NCBI RefSeq assembly: GCF_010669145.1
Contig: NZ_CP048635.1
Coordinates: forward strand, 1,806,501 to 1,870,500
Reading direction: 5' to 3'
Length of the DNA stretch: 64,000 bases
Source: Rhizobium oryzihabitans
GTDB lineage: Bacteria > Pseudomonadota > Alphaproteobacteria > Rhizobiales > Rhizobiaceae
Shown: positions 16,968 to 25,774 of the stretch, in pieces
How positions within the stretch are numbered: position 1 is the first letter of the stretch
How the letters are laid out: each line of letters begins with the position of its first letter
Notes under the pieces: generated by a model
Databases searched by the model: none
What the model was told of the DNA's origin: nothing
What the model saw: the letters and a program-made list of their open reading frames with translations, nothing else
Position numbers and translations under genes: made by a program

Positions 16968-19310
16968 ATGTTCACGGTTCTGGAATGCGTTGCCGTACAA
17001 CACGATCGGGCGATCGTCCTTCTTGCGGCATCTATCTGCCTGCTCGGAATGCTTGCCTTTTTTCACCTTTTATTGCGCGCGGAAGAAAGTCCGGCTGGCC
17101 GCAAACCCTATTGGGTGCTGGTTGCCGCCTTTGCTGCGGGGCTCAGCGTCTGGGCCACGCATTTCGTCGCCATGCTTGCCTATGAGGGGGCAGTCCCCAT
17201 CGGTTTTGATTTTCAGTTCACGGCGCTCTCGGCGGTTCTGGCCGTCCTGGGGTTCTGGCTGGCGCTCAATGTCCGCACGCGGGCAAGCTACAGCCCTGTC
17301 GTCGTCGGAACGCTCGTAACCTTGTCGGTCGCCGTCATGCACTTCGTGGGCATGGCGGGAATGGATGTGGCCGCAACGATCAGCTACCGCTGGGGGCCGA
17401 TCTTCGGCGGTTTTGCCGTTGCCTGGGTGTTCTTTCTTCTGGCCTTCTTCCTTTTCCGTCGTTCCGGTTCGTGGAAACAGCGCATCATCGTTCCGGCGGC
17501 ATCATCCATCCTGGCGATCTGCGCGCTGCATTTTACCGCCATGTCGGCCACTGTCCTGTCGCCTGATCCCTCCGTTTCCGGTCCCGATCCCGACAACCTC
17601 GCCAGACTGATCATGATCGGCGCCGTTTCCGGCGTGACCTTCCTCATCCTGTCGACGACAGCCACCGCCGCGCTGGTGGATCGCTATCTTGTCGACCTCA
17701 AGGGTCTTGTCGATGCCACGCTGGATGGCCTTGCTGTTGTGCGTGACGGTCGTATCGTCGAGCTGAACACCCGTTTTGCCGGACTTCTCGGCAGCGACGA
17801 GGTGTCCCTGATCGGCAAAAATCCCGATGACCTCTTCAGGGCTATCGATGGGCAGCCGACCTATCTGCCGCGCCACGCGCCGGTGGAGGCAATCCGCGAA
17901 CGTGGGGAGCGGGCGCAGGTATTTGAACTTGCCGTGCGCACCATCGAATATCGCGGCCATCCCTGCGAAGTTCTGGCCATTCGCGACCTGACGGAAAAGC
18001 GGGAAGCGCAGCGGGAAATCGAATATCTCGCGCGGCACGATGTGCTGACGGGCCTTTCGAACCGGACCATGTTCCAGACGCGGCTTCGCCAGCAGATCGA
18101 ACATTGCAGCGAAGAGGACGAGTTTGCGCTGCTGGCGCTCGATCTCGACCGGTTCAAGGCTGTCAACGACATATTCGGCCATGCCGAGGGTGACCGCGTG
18201 CTGAAAAGGGTCGCTTCCATTCTCGACGAATGCGCAAGGGCAGGCGATGTCGTCGCGCGTCTCGGCGGCGATGAATTCGTCATCCTGACTGCCCGGAACA
18301 CCAAGTCGGAGGAGGCCCGTCTGCTCGCTGAAACGATCCTTGCCATGTTCGGGTTGAAAATGAATGCCGCCAACGACCCGACCGCCGTCGGCGTCAGCAT
18401 CGGCATTGCCGTCTTCCCGCGGGACGGTGATAGCGACGAAAGCATCATGCACGCCGCCGATCTGGCGCTCTATCGTGCCAAGATGGGCGGGCGCGGAATA
18501 TTGTCCTTCTACGATCCGCTGATGGATCAGGAGGCGCGCGAGCGCCGCCAGCTCGAGACGGATCTGCGGCTTGCCATCAACCGCAACGAGTTGCTCCTCA
18601 ATTACCAGCCGGTCCTTTCCGTCGAATGCGGGCAGGTTGTCGGTTATGAGGCGCTGGTGCGCTGGCAACATCCGACAAGGGGCGTGGTGCCGCCGGATGT
18701 CTTCATTCCGATTGCCGAGGAAAGCGGGATCATCATCTCGCTCGGCGAATGGGTGCTGCGCGAGGCCTGCCGTCAGGCGAGCACCTGGGCGCCACATCTG
18801 AAGATCGCGGTCAATGTCTCGCCACTCCAGTTTTCACTCGCAAATCTCGGCCATGTCGTCTGCACCGTGCTGATGCAGACCGGGCTTTCCCCAAACCGGC
18901 TGGAACTGGAAATCACCGAAGCCGCCCTCCTGAAGGACCGCAAGGCGACGCTGATCATCCTCAACCAGCTGAAGGCGCTGGGCGTTGCGATCGTCATGGA
19001 TGATTTCGGCACCGGTTACTCCTCGCTCAGCAATCTGCAGAGCTTCCCCTTCGACAAGATCAAGATCGACCGCAGCTTCATCGCCGCCATGAGCGAGGAT
19101 GACAATGCCCGCGCCATCGTGCGTGCGGTGATCGGCCTTGGCCGCAGCCTCGATCTGCCGGTGACGGCGGAGGGTATCGAAACGGATGCGCAATATCGCA
19201 TGGTTGTTGATGAGGGTTGCGCACAGGCGCAGGGTTATCTCTTCGGCAAACCCGATGTTGCGCCTTCCGGAGCGGCAAGCACCCCCAATAGAAAGAAATA
19301 TTCCGTTTGA
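16968..19310 (+). CDS. MHYT-GGDEF-EAL membrane protein, cyclic-di-GMP synthase/phosphodiesterase
   Basis: A 780-residue protein from ATG 16968 (GGGAGAG ribosome site). The N-terminal MHYT sensor has about seven helices (residues 10-245) and three copies of the H-F-x-x-M variant (THFVAM, MHFVGM, LHFTAM). A PAS-like segment follows at about 255-345, then GGDEF (about 355-520) with intact RLGGDEF and a product-inhibition I-site RAGD five residues before it. The EAL domain (about 530-775) keeps EALVRW, NVSP, ITEAALL and DDFGTGYSS. Both activities look possible; the net output cannot be predicted. MHYT domains are proposed to bind copper and sense small gases. Alone in its transcription unit; a GGCGGC/GCCGCC hairpin without T run follows at 19324-19342. 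Confidence 0.92.
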   Translation: MFTVLECVAVQHDRAIVLLAASICLLGMLAFFHLLLRAEESPAGRKPYWVLVAAFAAGLSVWATHFVAMLAYEGAVPIGFDFQFTALSAVLAVLGFWLALNVRTRASYSPVVVGTLVTLSVAVMHFVGMAGMDVAATISYRWGPIFGGFAVAWVFFLLAFFLFRRSGSWKQRIIVPAASSILAICALHFTAMSATVLSPDPSVSGPDPDNLARLIMIGAVSGVTFLILSTTATAALVDRYLVDLKGLVDATLDGLAVVRDGRIVELNTRFAGLLGSDEVSLIGKNPDDLFRAIDGQPTYLPRHAPVEAIRERGERAQVFELAVRTIEYRGHPCEVLAIRDLTEKREAQREIEYLARHDVLTGLSNRTMFQTRLRQQIEHCSEEDEFALLALDLDRFKAVNDIFGHAEGDRVLKRVASILDECARAGDVVARLGGDEFVILTARNTKSEEARLLAETILAMFGLKMNAANDPTAVGVSIGIAVFPRDGDSDESIMHAADLALYRAKMGGRGILSFYDPLMDQEARERRQLETDLRLAINRNELLLNYQPVLSVECGQVVGYEALVRWQHPTRGVVPPDVFIPIAEESGIIISLGEWVLREACRQASTWAPHLKIAVNVSPLQFSLANLGHVVCTVLMQTGLSPNRLELEITEAALLKDRKATLIILNQLKALGVAIVMDDFGTGYSSLSNLQSFPFDKIKIDRSFIAAMSEDDNARAIVRAVIGLGRSLDLPVTAEGIETDAQYRMVVDEGCAQAQGYLFGKPDVAPSGAASTPNRKKYSV

Positions 19311-19514
19311 GGTAGGGCGAGGCGGCGGCTTGTGATGCCGCCGGCCCACCGTCCTGCCATGCCAGCCTAAGGTCGGGCCGTCACAGGACTTGCCCATCCG
19401 CGTGTCGGATGGAACGAGGGGCGATCCGAATCGTTAGAGTCGCATATGGCGTCTTCCGCCAGGCCGAGGCGGGGTCCAAGTGTCCTATCGTTTGAGGCGC
19501 CTCGGGGATTTGAC

Positions 19515-19799
19515 ATGAAACGGCAGGCAGAACGTTCAGACAGAGATGTAAAACCCTTCGATGTCCGCGACCGGCTGATACTGGCGCTTTATGCGCAGCT
19601 GAAGGCCGAACGGCAAACCCGCGAGGCAATGGAGTGGGTCATCCGCAATGGCGGCCTTTCGCCCGAGGTGCTGGAGGCGATGGCATCCGACCCCGTGCCG
19701 GTGCTGGCGGAGGCGGACTTGCCCGCCATCGAACGTATTCTTGCTGCGGACCGGGGTAGAGAGCGATCCTCCCACGATGATCATGGGCGGCGATCATGA
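19515..19799 (+). CDS. Small hypothetical protein coupled to ku
   Basis: A 94-residue protein from ATG 19515 (MKRQAERSDRDVKPFDVRDR); the frame is open to 19446, but a start there would add low-complexity basic sequence. It is highly charged with a predicted helical middle (LILALYAQLKAERQTREAME) and no signal or membrane segment. Its stop overlaps the Ku start as ATGA (19796-19799), so it is probably translated together with the end-joining genes. I know no function for it. Confidence 0.6.
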   Translation: MKRQAERSDRDVKPFDVRDRLILALYAQLKAERQTREAMEWVIRNGGLSPEVLEAMASDPVPVLAEADLPAIERILAADRGRERSSHDDHGRRS

Positions 19800-20797
19800 A
19801 CCGGAGAGCGAGCTGGAAGGGTCATCTGAAATTTGCCGATTTCAGCTGTGAAATCGGCCTTTATGCCGCGCTCACCGCATCGGAGAAGATTTCCTTCAAC
19901 ATCGTCAACCGCAAGACCGGCCATCGCGTCGAACGGCAATATGTCGACAGCGATACCGGCGATGCAGTCGAGCGTGAGGATCAGGTCAAGGGATACGAGC
20001 TCGACAATGGCGATCACATCGTCATCGAGGGAGACGAGATTGCGAAGTTGATGCCGGAAAACGACAAGGTCATCCGCATCCGGCATTTCCTCGGGCGCAG
20101 CGAGATCGACAAGCTCTATTTCGACAAGTCCTATTATCTTGCACCGACGCAGGAGGACGGGGAGGAGGCCCTGACGCTGCTGGCGAAGGCGATGGACGAC
20201 GAGAATGTCGCGGCACTCGGCGAGGCGGTGCTTTTCCGCCGCAACCGCATTGTGCTGATCCGGCCAAGCGGCAAGGCGCTCGTCGCGACGACACTGAATT
20301 TCAGCTATGAGGTGCGCTCGCAAACCACCGTCTTCAAGTCCATTCCGGATATACAGTTCGATGACGAGATGCTGGAGCTTGCGGGCCATATCATCAAGAC
20401 GCGCGCAGGCACCTTCAATCCGGCTGACTATAGCGACCGCTACAATGACGCCTTGGCGGAACTGGTAAAAGCCAAGATCGAGGGCCGGGAAATCGCCAAA
20501 CAGGCGCCGCGCAGGCAGGACAACATCATCGATCTCAAGGAAGCACTGCGTCGCAGCGCCGGGGCAGCCGGCGACAAGAAGGCTGCGGGCGCGGCACGCA
20601 AATCCCCCGGAAAGCGAGCTGATCCATGGGGTTGCAGACCTACAATGCCAAACGCAGTTTCGACAAGACGCCGGAGCCGAAAGGCGCGAAGGCCGAGGCT
20701 CAAGGATCGAGTTTCGTCATACAGAAGCATGATGCCCGCCGCCTGCATTACGATTTCCGACTGGAAATGGACGGCGTCCTTAAAAGCTGGGCGGTAA
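19796..20797 (+). CDS. ku: Ku protein of non-homologous end joining (C-terminus probably frameshifted)
   Basis: Bacterial Ku: SWKGHLKFADFSCEIGLYAA at the N-terminus, then LNIVNRKTGHRV-type sequence (here FNIVNRKTGHRVERQYVDSD), DGDHIVIEGDEI region, IRHFLGRSEIDKLYFDKSYYL and AGTFNPADYSDRYNDALAEL near residue 220. It binds DNA ends as a homodimer ring and recruits LigD. As read, the frame runs to 20797, 333 residues, overlapping ligD by 172 bp with a tail unlike Ku. One extra C in the C5 run at 20604-20608 would end the protein at TGA 20620-20622 with RKSPRKAS, about 275 residues and four bases before ligD. I think that is the true end. Confidence 0.88.
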   Translation: MNRRASWKGHLKFADFSCEIGLYAALTASEKISFNIVNRKTGHRVERQYVDSDTGDAVEREDQVKGYELDNGDHIVIEGDEIAKLMPENDKVIRIRHFLGRSEIDKLYFDKSYYLAPTQEDGEEALTLLAKAMDDENVAALGEAVLFRRNRIVLIRPSGKALVATTLNFSYEVRSQTTVFKSIPDIQFDDEMLELAGHIIKTRAGTFNPADYSDRYNDALAELVKAKIEGREIAKQAPRRQDNIIDLKEALRRSAGAAGDKKAAGAARKSPGKRADPWGCRPTMPNAVSTRRRSRKARRPRLKDRVSSYRSMMPAACITISDWKWTASLKAGR

Positions 20798-23118
20798 CGC
20801 GGGGGCCGAGCCTCGACCCGGAAGACAAGCGCCTTGCCGTGCATGTCGAGGACCATCCCTTAAGTTATGGCGATTTCGAGGGTGTCATCCCGAAAGGACA
20901 ATATGGCGGCGGCACCGTCATTGTCTGGGATCGCGGGATATGGCACCCGATCGGCGACGCGAAGAAGGGCTACCGCAAAGGCCATCTCGAATTCGAACTG
21001 GAAGGCGAAAAGCTCAAAGGCCGCTGGCATCTGGTGCGCATGCATGGAAAGCCCGGCGAAAGCCGCGAGAACTGGCTGCTGATCAAAGGCGACGACGAGG
21101 AGGCAAGGCATGATGCCGGTGTGGATATACTGGAGGAGCGGCCGGAATCGGTAAAGACCGGGCGCAGCGTCGAGGAGGTTGCGGCCAGTCCGAAGGACAC
21201 CTGGAATTCCAAACCCGTATCGAAAAAAGCCGCAAGCTCTTCCTCGGGGCAAAAGCAGGCTCACGCCCTGCCCAAAGGCGCGCGCAAACAGGCGCTGCCG
21301 TCCTTCGTGCCGCCGGCGCTGGCGACGCTGAAACCCCGGCCACCCGAAGGTTCGCGCTGGCTGCATGAAATCAAGTTCGATGGTTATCGCCTTCAGGCCC
21401 GTATCGACCACGGCAAACTGCAGCTTTTGACCCGCACCGGATTGGATTGGACCGAGAAGTTCGGTGACACCGTGGCAGGCGCGCTCAAGGCGCTGCCGGC
21501 GGAAACGCTGCTGATCGACGGCGAAATCGTGGTTGAGCGGGAGAGCGGCGCTTCCGATTTTTCGGCCTTGCAGCAGGATTTGAGCGAAGGGCGCAGCGAC
21601 CGCTTCGTTTTTTATGCCTTCGACCTGATCTATCTGGATGGCACCGATCTGCGCGGGGCGGCGCTGATGGATCGCAAGGCGCTGCTCGAAAAGCTGCTGC
21701 CCGCCGGCAACCGTCATCTTCGCTACAGCGAACATTTCGAGGAAAACGGTGGGCTTGTGCTCGACCATGCCTGCCGCCTCAGCCTTGAGGGTGTCATCTC
21801 CAAGGTCAGGGACAGCAAATATGTCTCGGGCCGCAAGGGCAACTGGGTGAAATCCAAGTGCTCGAAGCGGCAGGAATTCGTGATCGGCGGCTATACCCTG
21901 TCTTCCAGTTCGGACCATGCCATCGGCTCGCTGGCGCTAGGGGTCTATGAGGACGGCAAGCTGCGGCATGTCGGGCGCGTCGGCACCGGCTACACCGCTG
22001 AAGTCGCCGAAATGCTGCTTGGCCGCCTGACGCCGTTGGAGAGTAAGGAAAGCCCTTTTTCCGAAAAGCTGACGGCACTTGCCCGCCGCGACCTCCATTT
22101 CGTCCGGCCGGAACTGGTGGCCGAAGTGGAGTTTCGGGCATGGTCCGCGGATGGCAATCTGCGCCATGCATCTTTCCGGGGCCTGCGGGAGGATAAACCG
22201 GCGGGGGAAATCGAACGGGAGGAAAAAGCAGTGTCGGAACAAGGGACGCCGCAGTCAAAGATCAAGTTCACCCATCCGGACCGGCTTTATTGGCCGGATG
22301 ACGGCGTGACCAAGGAAGGGCTTGCCGATTATTATACGCAGGTCTGGCGGTATATGGCTCCCTTCGTCGGCAACCGCCCTCTGGCATTACTGCGTTGTCC
22401 CGAAGGGATAGACGGGCAGCGTTTTTTCCAGAAACATGCCTGGCGCGGTGTCAACAAGGCGATCGAACAGATCAGGGATCCGAAGGACAAGGCTGGCGAA
22501 CCGCTGATCCGGATTACCGATTTCGACGGCATGATGGCGCTGGTGCAATCCGCTGCGCTTGAAATTCATCCATGGGGCGCGACCACCGCGAACTGGGAAA
22601 AGCCCGACATGATCACCATGGATATCGACCCCGGCGAGGATGTGTCGTGGCAGGAGGTGATCGATTCCGCACTGGAACTGAAACGGCGTTTCGAAGAGGC
22701 CGGCCTTGCCGCCTTCGTGAAAACCTCCGGCGGCAAGGGACTGCATGTCGTCGCACCGTTGAAACCGGAAGCGGGATGGCCAGCCCTGAAGGCCTTTGCG
22801 AAGGCCATGGCGGATGACATGGCCATGGCAGAGCCCGAAAAATACCTCTCGGTGGCAACCAAGGCGAAACGCCAGGGCCGCATCTTCCTCGATTATCTGC
22901 GCAATGGCAGGGGCAATACGGCTGTCGCGCCCTATTCGACGCGCGCCCGGCCGGGAGCCGCCATTTCAGCGCCGATCGAATGGGCGGAACTCTCCGGCGA
23001 GATCGGTCCGGCTTACTTCACCGTCAACAATATCGGGGCAAGACTTTCCGCTCTGAAGAAGGACCCGTGGGACGGCTTTTTCGCCGCCGCCCGGCCGCTC
23101 CCAAAAAAGGCGCGCTGA
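20626..23118 (+). CDS. ligD: ATP-dependent DNA ligase D (phosphoesterase-ligase-polymerase)
   Basis: An 830-residue multidomain end-joining enzyme. The 3'-phosphoesterase domain lies at about residues 30-160 (KHDARRLHYDFRLEMDGVLK, HVEDHPLSYGDFEGVIPKGQ). The ligase domain is at about 225-530, with the adenylated lysine in HEIKFDGYR (K250), then DGEIVVERE, and EGVISKVRDSKYVSGRKGNW. The primase-like polymerase domain is at about 545-830 (THPDRLYWPDDGVTKEGLAD, TMDIDPGEDVSWQEV, KTSGGKGLHVVAPL). The order PE-Lig-Pol matches the Pseudomonas/rhizobial type and not the mycobacterial one. All catalytic motifs look intact. It is downstream of ku and convergent with the second ku gene, four bases apart. 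Confidence 0.95.
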   Translation: MGLQTYNAKRSFDKTPEPKGAKAEAQGSSFVIQKHDARRLHYDFRLEMDGVLKSWAVTRGPSLDPEDKRLAVHVEDHPLSYGDFEGVIPKGQYGGGTVIVWDRGIWHPIGDAKKGYRKGHLEFELEGEKLKGRWHLVRMHGKPGESRENWLLIKGDDEEARHDAGVDILEERPESVKTGRSVEEVAASPKDTWNSKPVSKKAASSSSGQKQAHALPKGARKQALPSFVPPALATLKPRPPEGSRWLHEIKFDGYRLQARIDHGKLQLLTRTGLDWTEKFGDTVAGALKALPAETLLIDGEIVVERESGASDFSALQQDLSEGRSDRFVFYAFDLIYLDGTDLRGAALMDRKALLEKLLPAGNRHLRYSEHFEENGGLVLDHACRLSLEGVISKVRDSKYVSGRKGNWVKSKCSKRQEFVIGGYTLSSSSDHAIGSLALGVYEDGKLRHVGRVGTGYTAEVAEMLLGRLTPLESKESPFSEKLTALARRDLHFVRPELVAEVEFRAWSADGNLRHASFRGLREDKPAGEIEREEKAVSEQGTPQSKIKFTHPDRLYWPDDGVTKEGLADYYTQVWRYMAPFVGNRPLALLRCPEGIDGQRFFQKHAWRGVNKAIEQIRDPKDKAGEPLIRITDFDGMMALVQSAALEIHPWGATTANWEKPDMITMDIDPGEDVSWQEVIDSALELKRRFEEAGLAAFVKTSGGKGLHVVAPLKPEAGWPALKAFAKAMADDMAMAEPEKYLSVATKAKRQGRIFLDYLRNGRGNTAVAPYSTRARPGAAISAPIEWAELSGEIGPAYFTVNNIGARLSALKKDPWDGFFAAARPLPKKAR

Positions 23119-23122
23119 AGCC

Positions 23123-23914
23123 TCAGTGTCTTTTGTCCGCGGCGAGGCTTTTCTTCAACGCATCCATGATGTTGATGACGTTGCCGCCGGTACGCGCTTT
23201 CGCGCCGGTCTTCTTTTCCGGGGAGGGAGCAGCCTTGCTCTTGGTTTTCAGCAGGGCGCTGATCTTTTTCTGGATCGGATCCTGCACCAGTGTCGGTTTC
23301 CACCCGGTCATCTGCTTGTCGATGCGTTTTTCCATCGCGTCCAGCAGCGGCTTTTCGATCTTCATCTTCGGGTCCAGCGCGTCGATGCTTTCGCGCACTT
23401 CCTCGCCATAATGCAGCGTCCAGAGGATGATGCCCTTGCCGGAGGGCTCCAGCAGCACCGCCCTTTCATGGCGATAGAGAACGAGCCGGGCGATGCCGAC
23501 AACACCATTCGCCGACATGGCTTCCCGGATCACGCTGAAGGCTTCCGCGCCGATCTTGTCCTCCGGGCGCAGGAAGTGGGGACGGTCGTACCAGATCCAG
23601 TCGATGGAACCCGTGGGAACGAAGGTCTTAATGTCGATGGTGCGGGTGCTTTCGAGCGCAACCGCGTCGATCTCGTCATCCTCCAGCAGCACATAGTCGT
23701 CCTCGGCGCGGGGGAAACCCTTCACCTGGTTTTTTGCAGCTACCGGCTTGTGGGTGACGCTGTCGACATAGCGGCTTTCGACGCGATTGCCGGTCTTGCG
23801 ATTGAGAATATGGAAGCGGTATTTGTTGCTGTCGGTGGTGGCGGGCGTCAGCGAAACGGAGGCCGTCACCAGCGACAGCTTCAGATAACCCTTCCAGAAA
23901 ACCTGCCGTGCCAT
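23123..23914 (-). CDS. ku: Second Ku protein of non-homologous end joining
   Basis: A 263-residue Ku homologue: MARQVFWKGYLKLSLVTASV, RFHILNRKTGNRVESRYVDS, RTIDIKTFVPTGSIDWIWYD, VLYRHERAVLLEPSGKGIIL and a lysine-rich C-terminal tail (KTKSKAAPSPEKKTGAK) ending in NVINIMDALKKSL. The tail resembles other rhizobial Ku proteins. It is convergent with ligD (4-bp gap) and has its own promoter on the other side. It differs clearly from the Ku at 19796, so it is not a recent duplicate. Rhizobia often carry several ku genes that form distinct Ku-LigD pairs. Confidence 0.94.
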   Translation of the reverse strand: MARQVFWKGYLKLSLVTASVSLTPATTDSNKYRFHILNRKTGNRVESRYVDSVTHKPVAAKNQVKGFPRAEDDYVLLEDDEIDAVALESTRTIDIKTFVPTGSIDWIWYDRPHFLRPEDKIGAEAFSVIREAMSANGVVGIARLVLYRHERAVLLEPSGKGIILWTLHYGEEVRESIDALDPKMKIEKPLLDAMEKRIDKQMTGWKPTLVQDPIQKKISALLKTKSKAAPSPEKKTGAKARTGGNVINIMDALKKSLAADKRH

Positions 23915-23944
23915 GATCCGCGATCCGCTTTGTCGCCCTCGTCT

Positions 23945-23982
23945 CCCGGATCAAACAGCCACAGGGTGGCTTTTGTTCCGGG
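23945..23982 (-). terminator. Long hairpin, likely terminator of the orfA-pit operon
   Basis: CCCGGA (23945-23950) pairs with TCCGGG (23977-23982), and GCCAC/GTGGC form an inner stem (23958-23962 with 23966-23970), joined by A-rich and T-rich arms. It begins 31 bases past the pit stop. The T content is weak on both strands, so this is tentative. Confidence 0.5.
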
Positions 23983-24012
23983 AGCCTTGGCAAATCGCAA
24001 GCGGCTCAGGTG

Positions 24013-25017
24013 TCAGCCGAACAGCGATGTCAGCCCATAGACGGCTGCGGATATGAGGGCGGCGGCCGGCATGGTCACGACCCAGGCAATGACGATGTTG
24101 CCGGCAAGGCCCCAACGCACCGCCGAGACGCGGCGGGCGGCGCCGACGCCGATGATGGCACCCGTGATCGTATGGGTGGTCGACACCGGAATGCCGAGCC
24201 ACGTCGCACCGAACAAAGTCAGCGCACCACCGGTTTCGGCGCAGAATCCCTGCATCGGGTTCAGCCGGGTGATTTTCGACCCCATGGTGTGCACGATGCG
24301 CCAGCCGCCGAACAGCGTGCCGAGCGCCATGGCCGACTGGCAGGAGATGACCACCCAGAACGGCACATAGAAGCTGTCGCCCAGATGCCCCTGGCTGAAC
24401 AGCAGCACGGCGATGATGCCCATGGTCTTCTGCGCATCGTTGCCGCCGTGGCCGAGAGAGTAGAGCGAGGCGGAGATGAACTGCATGACGCGGAACGTGC
24501 GATCCACCGCAAAGGGCGTCTGGCGTACGAACAGCCAGGACACGGCGAGAACCAGCAAGAGGGCCAGGAAGAAGCCGATGGCGGGCGACATGAAGATCGC
24601 GCCCACGGTTTTCAGCAGACCCGACCAGACGATGGAATTGAAACCGACCTTGGCAAATCCCGCGCCGACGAGACCGCCGATCAGCGCATGCGACGAGCTG
24701 GAGGGAATTCCGAAAATCCAGGTGACGATGTTCCAGACGATGGCGCCCATCAGCGCCGCGAAGATGACCTGCGGCGAAACGATGCCGGGATCGATGATGC
24801 CGGTGCCGAGCGTTTCGGCCACATGCAGGCCGAAGAACAGGAAGGCGATGAAATTGAAGAAGGCCGCCCATGCCACCGCATATTGCGGGCGCAGCACGCG
24901 GGTGGAGACGATGGTGGCGATGGAATTTGCGGCGTCGTGGAGACCGTTCAGAAAATCGAAGAACAGCGCGATGGCGATGAGGCCGACAAGCAGCGGCAGT
25001 GCAAGCGCGACTTCCAT
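24013..25017 (-). CDS. pit: Low-affinity inorganic phosphate transporter (PiT family)
   Basis: A 334-residue membrane protein with about ten helices. The PiT signature appears twice: FDFLNGLHDAANSIATIVSTRVL (N-terminal repeat, about residue 20) and GHGGNDAQKTMGIIAVLL in the second half (about 195); the motif GIPSSSSHALIGGLVGAGFA is also typical. It moves phosphate with protons or metal-phosphate into the cell. The ATG overlaps the stop of the upstream orfA gene by one base (25017), so the two are translated together, as in the orfA-pit operon of Sinorhizobium meliloti. A Pho box upstream of orfA suggests PhoB control. Confidence 0.94.
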   Translation of the reverse strand: MEVALALPLLVGLIAIALFFDFLNGLHDAANSIATIVSTRVLRPQYAVAWAAFFNFIAFLFFGLHVAETLGTGIIDPGIVSPQVIFAALMGAIVWNIVTWIFGIPSSSSHALIGGLVGAGFAKVGFNSIVWSGLLKTVGAIFMSPAIGFFLALLLVLAVSWLFVRQTPFAVDRTFRVMQFISASLYSLGHGGNDAQKTMGIIAVLLFSQGHLGDSFYVPFWVVISCQSAMALGTLFGGWRIVHTMGSKITRLNPMQGFCAETGGALTLFGATWLGIPVSTTHTITGAIIGVGAARRVSAVRWGLAGNIVIAWVVTMPAAALISAAVYGLTSLFG

Positions 25018-25661
25018 CAGACGTTCTCGATAACGATGCCGCTGATCTCGTTGGCCACATCCTCGAAGCGGTCAACGACCTTTTCGAGTTCGCCGTAGAT
25101 CTCGCTGCCGATCATATAGGCCATGGCATCGCCGGCCGCGCCATGGCGCCGGAAGAGGTCTTTGAGACCCTGATCGTGAAGTTCGTCGGAGCGGCCTTCG
25201 ACACGGGTCACCTCTTCGGCAATCGCCGACAGGCGCTGGGCATTGGTGCCGACCTTTTCCAGAAGCGGAAGGGCTTCGGCAATCAGGTTTGCCGCGCGCA
25301 CGATTTCATGGCCCATCTCGCGCATCAGCGGGTCGAACTGCGTTTGTTCGAAAAGGCGGATGGTCTTGACGGTCTTGTGCATCATGTCGATGGCGTCATC
25401 CATCGACTGGATCAGGTCCTTGATATCGCCACGATCAAAGGGCGTTATGAAGCTGCGGCGCACCGCAAGCAGCACATCGCGGGTAATATCATCCGCCTGG
25501 TCTTCGAGGGCGACGATGAGGTCGCAGTTTTTCTCGACGTCGACGCCGCTCAAAAGGTGGTCCAGAGCTGCTGCCGCTTTGACGACGGTTTCCGAATGTT
25601 TGCTAAACAGGTCGAAGAAACGGTCCTCGCGCGGCATCAGCTTGCGAAAAATGCTCATCAT
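25017..25661 (-). CDS. DUF47 / PhoU-like protein (OrfA of orfA-pit)
   Basis: A 214-residue, all-helical, PhoU-like protein of the DUF47 family (FRKLMPREDRFFDLFSKHSE at the N-terminus; LIVALEDQADDITRDVL, SFITPFDRGDIKDLIQSMDD and ARRVE-like VTRVEGRSDELHDQGLKDLF later). The conserved E/D-x-x-x-D patches bind metals in PhoU proteins. It probably controls the partner Pit transporter. One-base overlap with pit. In S. meliloti the orthologous operon is reported to be repressed by PhoB under phosphate limitation, and a Pho box lies 43 bases upstream here. Confidence 0.9.
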   Translation of the reverse strand: MMSIFRKLMPREDRFFDLFSKHSETVVKAAAALDHLLSGVDVEKNCDLIVALEDQADDITRDVLLAVRRSFITPFDRGDIKDLIQSMDDAIDMMHKTVKTIRLFEQTQFDPLMREMGHEIVRAANLIAEALPLLEKVGTNAQRLSAIAEEVTRVEGRSDELHDQGLKDLFRRHGAAGDAMAYMIGSEIYGELEKVVDRFEDVANEISGIVIENV

Positions 25662-25703
25662 GCGAATTGGCCCTCAATGGCGCTTTATTAGTTGTGGGGG
25701 GTG

Positions 25704-25725
25704 ATTGTCATAAAACTGTCATAAA
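25704..25725. promoter_or_regulatory. Pho box upstream of orfA-pit (and near the NUDIX gene)
   Basis: TTGTCATAAAACTGTCATAA at 25705-25724 is two 11-base direct repeats of TGTCATAAA, the PhoB-box pattern. It lies 43-63 bases upstream of orfA on the minus strand, overlapping the likely promoter, and about 50 bases upstream of the NUDIX start on the plus strand. Repression of orfA-pit by PhoB is known in S. meliloti; here it is inferred. Confidence 0.75.
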
Positions 25726-25774
25726 TGCACGCAGGGCATTGATGCAACCCGGAAAATCAGCACTATCAACGGAT

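Noticed and set aside
17502..18797. 431-codon minus-strand frame opposite the MHYT-GGDEF-EAL gene
   Set aside because: The plus-strand frame has all catalytic motifs of GGDEF and EAL; the minus frame is low-complexity and has no motif.
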